Shown here in pieces: positions 60,420-64,000 of a stretch of DNA of 64,000 nt (the stretch's first letter is position 1; each line of letters starts with the position of its first letter). The position numbers were made by a program, and so were the translations under genes. A model generated the notes under the pieces. That model was not told where the DNA came from and did not search any database. It saw nothing but the letters and a program-made list of their open reading frames with translations. The DNA comes from Candidatus Magnetocorallium paracelense. Lineage in GTDB: Bacteria > Nitrospirota > Thermodesulfovibrionia > Thermodesulfovibrionales > Magnetobacteriaceae. The stretch covers positions 113,061 to 177,060 of the forward strand of contig JAREWP010000101.1 in assembly GCA_029001845.1 (NCBI GenBank). The letters run 5' to 3'.

Positions 60420-60580
60420 AAAAACAGCCATCAGCTATCAGCGGCCAGCCTTCAGGTAAGGAAAGAATTGATGTTATGCTAATAATAAGCTTCACCTTAC
60501 GGGTGAACCTGTTTTGAAACATAACTTGTTGCAATTAAAGAGCTGACAGATGATGGCTGACTGCTAAATGCTGTTTTTAG
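60420..60580. repeat. Miniature inverted-repeat element R2 (copy F, complete)
   Basis: The left end AAAAACAGCCATCAGC and right end GATGGCTGACTGCTAAATGC then TGTTTTTAG are inverted. The interior contains AATTGATGTTATGC and TTCACCTTACGGGTGAACC, a hairpin shared with copy C at 21818. The right end abuts the stop codon of the gene at 60582. Confidence 0.85.
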
Positions 60581-60581
60581 A

Positions 60582-62492
60582 TTATTTCAATAAAACAGGA
60601 ATCGTTACGACAAATGTCGTTCCCTGACCTTCCTCGCTATTGCATACAATGCTTCCATTTAGTGTGTTGTTTACCATGTTGAAAACAACATTCAGACCCA
60701 ATCCGGTGCCCCCCTTAGCCCTGTTCATGGTAAAAAAGGGATTAAATATTTTTTTAATATTCTCATTCGATATTCCTTTACCATCGTCGCTAAAGGTCAT
60801 AACCATATTCTCGCCGGACAGAGAGATGGAAATTGTTATGGTCCCCTTATCGTCTTTATCATAGGCATGAATAAAAGCGTTCAGCAAAAGATTTGTCAGA
60901 ACCTGGGCCAGCCCTCCGGGGTAACTCTCTATCTCTATCTCGTCGTCACAAATAAGCTCGATATTGTGTGAAGTTTTCTTGATTTCAGGCCTCAGGCTTA
61001 AAAGAACATCCACTAAATATAATTTTACATTAAATCTTCTTTTATCGAGGCATGTCCTGTCTGTTGCAACCATTTTAAAACTTTTTACAAGCTCTCCGGT
61101 GCGGGAGAGGTTTTTTAAAATAAGATCAGATATGGAAATAGCGTCGTTCATGTATTCTTTGAATTCATTTTTTGTCATTGTCTTATTTTCAACGGAAGAT
61201 TGCAGTTCCTTTGTAATAGAGGCAAGGTGGGAAGAGGCGGTCACACCTATTCCTACAGGCGTATTTATTTCATGAGCAATCCCGGCGACCAGAGTGCCAA
61301 GGGCCGCCATCTTTTCAGACTCCACCAGCTGTTTCTGCCTCTGCTTTAACTCTGCCGTTCTCTCTTTTACACGATCTTCCAGGGTTTTACTATAATCCTG
61401 AATTTCAAGGCGAGCTTCGTTTATATCATGAATCTTTTGCTTAAGAGAAATTCTCATCTCATCGAATGCGGAAGCAAGAAACCCGATCTCGTCTCCGGAT
61501 ACAGGTTCAATGGCATGGTCGAGGTCGCCTGCGCTCAGTCGTTCTATATCCTTTTGCAACCTGGAAACAGGTCGGGTTATAGAAAATGAGAAAAAGAGTA
61601 TCAGGAAAAAAGCAGCTAAAGCCGTTACTGCCGCTACTTCGATTACAATCGTTTGAAAGGTATAGATGGAACCTAAGAAATCGCTTTTATCGGCTTTAAG
61701 AACGATCTTTAAAAAATTTCCGGCTACAACCGTATGATTAACAAGAAACCTCTCCGAATGCTCTTCGGAGTACCGCTTTCCTATAAATTGTTTCTCTCTG
61801 TGAGCTATAATACGGTTCGACCAGTCAAGCAAAAAGGCCCCGCCTCTTGATCCAAAATCCAGAGTAAAAACGAATTGGGCAAAACTTTCTACATCAATCG
61901 TAAAAACGAGATAACCGGAAAGATTTCCTTTCACCGGCATAAACCCCCCTTCTGCGTATCGTAAAGGAGCAGCAAAAAGTAAAGCCGGATTTCCTGTATC
62001 GGGATTAAAAAAAACATGCTGAAACGGTCCGCCTCGAACATTCCATTCTCTTAGATCCTTAAACCACGGCGATTTCGATTCGTCGGGAAATTTGTTGAAA
62101 AGCTCTTTATTGTCCTCCTCGATAACGGAGCGCACAATCTCCACTCCTTCATAATCGAGAATCCGTATTTCCTCTATACCGTGCTCTTCTCTGTAGCTGT
62201 CAAAGGTCGAAAAAAGTCCGTCTCCCAACACATTGCGAGCTCCGGACGAACTGGTCATATAGGCAGTTAATATTTCCGATCTGGCCAGTATTTTCAGGTT
62301 GGTATGTACAATTCTGATTCTCTCTTGCAGTTCTCCCGATATCTGACCCGCCAGATTAATGAATTCATTCTCTTTGCTCTCTTTCAGGGCCTGAGTGGAG
62401 TATATGGATGAGAAAACGCCGATAGCAACGATAGGAATGATTGTAAGGGGTAAAAAAAGGAGAAGATGTTTTAGAAGGATACGCAGCTTCAT
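60582..62492 (-). CDS. Membrane histidine kinase with dCache-type sensor and HAMP
   Basis: Starting at ATG 62492, which overlaps the stop of the PotD-like gene (ATGA), the protein has 636 residues. An ATG at 62510 is possible but would overlap more. Membrane segments are at ~10-32 and ~280-305 around a dCache-like periplasmic domain (KESKENEFINLAGQISGELQ opens it; GYLVFTIDVESFA is in its membrane-proximal half). HAMP follows (~306-360), then a coiled coil, HisKA with IAHEINTPVGIGVTAS, and HATPase with GTGLGLNVVFNMV. dCache domains bind small ligands such as amino acids. The co-translated binding protein may present the ligand to it, or supply a second input. Confidence 0.93.
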   Translation of the reverse strand: MKLRILLKHLLLFLPLTIIPIVAIGVFSSIYSTQALKESKENEFINLAGQISGELQERIRIVHTNLKILARSEILTAYMTSSSGARNVLGDGLFSTFDSYREEHGIEEIRILDYEGVEIVRSVIEEDNKELFNKFPDESKSPWFKDLREWNVRGGPFQHVFFNPDTGNPALLFAAPLRYAEGGFMPVKGNLSGYLVFTIDVESFAQFVFTLDFGSRGGAFLLDWSNRIIAHREKQFIGKRYSEEHSERFLVNHTVVAGNFLKIVLKADKSDFLGSIYTFQTIVIEVAAVTALAAFFLILFFSFSITRPVSRLQKDIERLSAGDLDHAIEPVSGDEIGFLASAFDEMRISLKQKIHDINEARLEIQDYSKTLEDRVKERTAELKQRQKQLVESEKMAALGTLVAGIAHEINTPVGIGVTASSHLASITKELQSSVENKTMTKNEFKEYMNDAISISDLILKNLSRTGELVKSFKMVATDRTCLDKRRFNVKLYLVDVLLSLRPEIKKTSHNIELICDDEIEIESYPGGLAQVLTNLLLNAFIHAYDKDDKGTITISISLSGENMVMTFSDDGKGISNENIKKIFNPFFTMNRAKGGTGLGLNVVFNMVNNTLNGSIVCNSEEGQGTTFVVTIPVLLK

Positions 62493-63514
62493 TTCATAAT
62501 CTTTCTCCATGCTTTATTGTAGAAATTCTCGATTTTCGAGTCTCTGATTAACTCCATTTTACTCATTACTTCATCAGGAGGGAAAATGGCGGAATCCTGC
62601 AAAATTTCTTTGTCAATATATTGCTTTGCCGCATTATTAACAGTACCGTAATAAAGGCCGCCTGAAAGGGATGCTCCCACTTTGGCGTTTAGCAGATAAT
62701 CGACGAATTTATAAGCAGTTTCTTTGTTTGGAGAGTCACTGAAAATTACCATCTTGTCAACAAAGAACGAGCCGCCCTCTATAGGTACAAAATATTCGAG
62801 ATTGCCAAATTTCTCCATCCATGAAATGGCGTCACCGGAGTATGCCATAGATACAAGGGCTGATCCGTTATTCAGAGCGTCTCTGATGACATCAAGATCA
62901 GAAGTAATTTTATATATATGAGGTTTTATGGAAGTAATCAGCCTCTCCGCCTCGCTAATTTCCGTTTTGACGGAACTGTTCATGGAATAACCCAGGTATT
63001 TTAACGCCGCCCCCAGAACCTCTCGTCGATCGTTCAGGAGGATTATTTTCCCCTTAACCTTATCGGAGGGTTCGAAAATGTCCTTCCATGACTGAAGTCG
63101 TTCGGGAAAAATGTCCTTTCTGTATATCAGCCCCACCGTACCCATCAGATAGGGTACAGTATAAGTTTCATCGGCGCGGAGCTTTTCATCGATGTTTTTA
63201 TAATTGGGTATTTTGGATATATCAAGTTTTTCAATCCTTTTACTGCTTTTAAGATCTTTTAAGGTCGATATGACAGCGACATCATAATAAGCCGGTGTCA
63301 TGTGGAACTTGGCAAGCATATTCTCCTCAACTTCATACTCTATATATTCGACTTTACAATTACAGATTTTTTCAAAGTTCGGTATGATTTCAGGGGTAAT
63401 ATACTCAGTCCAATTTACTACTCTCAATACCTTATCGTCTGCAAATACAAAATTTGTGTATAAAAAAGATAAAATAAAAATCGTTGATAACACAGCTTTA
63501 ATAAAATATTTCAT
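62489..63514 (-). CDS. PotD-like polyamine-type binding protein, coupled to kinase
   Basis: The 341-residue periplasmic protein has a signal peptide (~1-25) and the PotD/PotF pattern: VLRVVNWTEYITPEIIPNF, an extended YYDVAVIST, VPYLMGTVGLIYRKDIF, and MAYSGDAISWM. Such proteins bind putrescine or spermidine. The conserved Trp/Asp residues that hold the amines cannot be checked without alignment. The gene has AAGGAG before its ATG and its stop overlaps the kinase start. No ABC permease genes are adjacent, so a sensing role is more likely than transport. Confidence 0.88.
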   Translation of the reverse strand: MKYFIKAVLSTIFILSFLYTNFVFADDKVLRVVNWTEYITPEIIPNFEKICNCKVEYIEYEVEENMLAKFHMTPAYYDVAVISTLKDLKSSKRIEKLDISKIPNYKNIDEKLRADETYTVPYLMGTVGLIYRKDIFPERLQSWKDIFEPSDKVKGKIILLNDRREVLGAALKYLGYSMNSSVKTEISEAERLITSIKPHIYKITSDLDVIRDALNNGSALVSMAYSGDAISWMEKFGNLEYFVPIEGGSFFVDKMVIFSDSPNKETAYKFVDYLLNAKVGASLSGGLYYGTVNNAAKQYIDKEILQDSAIFPPDEVMSKMELIRDSKIENFYNKAWRKIMK

Positions 63515-63711
63515 AGCACGCTCCTTAAATTGTAAAGATTAAAACAAGGTATCTATAGTATCAAGTTAATAAACTGAATTGCAAGGCATATAATTCATTC
63601 AAAAGTCCTGTCTACTTATGTGTGTAGAGCCAAAACCATATTACCAGGTTGCATCGGTCAATAAATAATCTTAATTTTTTTCTAAAAATGATAAAATAGA
63701 AAATGATCGAT

Positions 63712-63747
63712 TGGCACAGGATATTCGGATGGCACAGGATATTCGGA
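63712..63747. repeat. 18-base tandem duplication
   Basis: The unit TGGCACAGGATATTCGGA is present twice without a gap. It lies at the head of the decayed Rpn-like gene and was probably made by slippage. Confidence 0.85.
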
Positions 63748-63938
63748 CTATTTTACAGGCAGTCCCTATGAAGTGGAGCTTGAAAAAGACCTTTCCTTGA
63801 AGCAGCAGTTTTTGGATGTAGTGATAATAAGAAAAAGAAAAGGAGAGATGAGGGATGTGATATGCGACGGATTTGAGGATTTAAAGGAGTACAATCGTAG
63901 ATCAATTAATAAAGATGTACGGAAAGGAGGGAATAAAA
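63746..63938 (+). pseudogene. N-terminal remnant of an Rpn/PD-(D/E)XK transposase-like gene
   Basis: The frame reads DYFTGSPYEVELEKDLSLKQ then QFLDVVIIRKRKGEMRDVIC and DGFEDLKEYN, the nuclease-region pattern of the Rpn-like family (VELE...LDVVIIRK, CDGFEDL). After EYN the reading loses family character, a sign of a frameshift or deletion that joined it to the C-terminal part. No start codon in frame lies nearby before it. It is a decayed copy related to the fragment at 42006-42443. Confidence 0.6.
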
Positions 63939-64000
63939 ATGGCCTATACAATGGAAGATTTCAAGAAGGATTATATAAGGGAGAATTTAGGGGAGTTGGA
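63939..64000 (+). CDS. Start of a small ORF from the C-terminal part of an Rpn-like protein (cut by window edge)
   Basis: GGAAAGGAGG precedes ATG 63939, and the readable part MAYTMEDFKKDYIRENLGEL is the segment that begins the C-terminal third of Rpn-like proteins. It lies in a different frame from the N-terminal remnant, so it is either a free-standing C-terminal product or the remainder of a frameshifted gene. The rest is outside the window. Confidence 0.45.
   Translation, partial: MAYTMEDFKKDYIRENLGEL

Noticed and set aside
1..64000. tRNA, rRNA or known riboswitch genes
   Set aside because: I looked for the T-loop pattern, rRNA landmarks and the c-di-GMP riboswitch core by eye and saw none; a covariance-model scan would be decisive.

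Overview
The window looks like a chromosomal segment from a non-cyanobacterial, Gram-negative, motile bacterium with a very large signalling repertoire. Evidence for the cell type is lipoprotein signals, c-type cytochrome motifs, MotA/MotB, many receiver-histidine kinase proteins, GGDEF/EAL and HD-GYP proteins, a VorB/KorA-type ferredoxin-linked enzyme and an ATP/pyrophosphate-type PPDK. Base composition is AT-rich by eye. The combination suggests a Nitrospirota or Desulfobacterota-like lineage, but nothing here fixes the phylum, and there is no rRNA or tRNA gene to help.

Layout. 1-1392: cut-off membrane sensor. 1.6-4.3 kb: orphan 2-oxoacid oxidoreductase alpha subunit and a SprT-like/DUF2786 protein, both on +. 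From 4.3 kb to 43.7 kb every convincing gene is on -. This block holds clock-like cluster 1 (4329-11944: c-di-GMP enzyme, KaiA/RsbU-like receiver protein, KaiB, KaiC, second KaiB, kinase), a second GGDEF-EAL protein, PPDK, six kinases or kinase-like sensors with orphan ligand-binding proteins, an HD-GYP protein, and clusters 2 and 3 in tandem (32443-40297). 44.9-48.0 kb (+): a secreted/periplasmic redox locus made of a small repeat protein, a Cys-rich protein, a MauG-type dihaem protein and a double-YtkA lipoprotein. 49.9-53.2 kb (+): a thioredoxin, then a PilZ-MotA-MotB set. 53.5-57.6 kb (+): MalQ and GlgX for alpha-glucan breakdown. 57.9-64 kb: DUF2155 lipoprotein, an AAA-ATPase-like/PD-(D/E)XK protein, a PotD-like protein overlapping a dCache kinase, and a decayed Rpn-like gene.

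The most interesting system is the set of three Kai-like modules. Each has the same order on the - strand: a receiver protein whose C-terminal ~95 residues resemble the KaiA/RsbU four-helix domain, then KaiB, then KaiC. All three KaiC proteins keep both P-loops, the paired catalytic glutamates and the Thr-x4-Ser-Thr phosphosite pattern. The receivers keep their Asp, Thr/Ser and Lys, unlike the pseudo-receiver of classical KaiA. Module 2 is followed by a receiver-kinase and a receiver-winged-helix regulator that could be its output. Module 1 is translationally coupled to a GGDEF-EAL protein. This reads as a KaiABC-like timer wired to phosphorelay and c-di-GMP signalling outside cyanobacteria.

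A second theme is intergenic repeats. At least six small palindromic families are scattered through the window (called R1 to R6 here). Two of them, R2 and R4, repeatedly end within a few bases of stop codons in the same orientation relative to the gene, so they probably act as 3' transcript structures as well as miniature mobile elements. Similarity statements rest on reading the translations and on remembered family patterns; no database search was possible.
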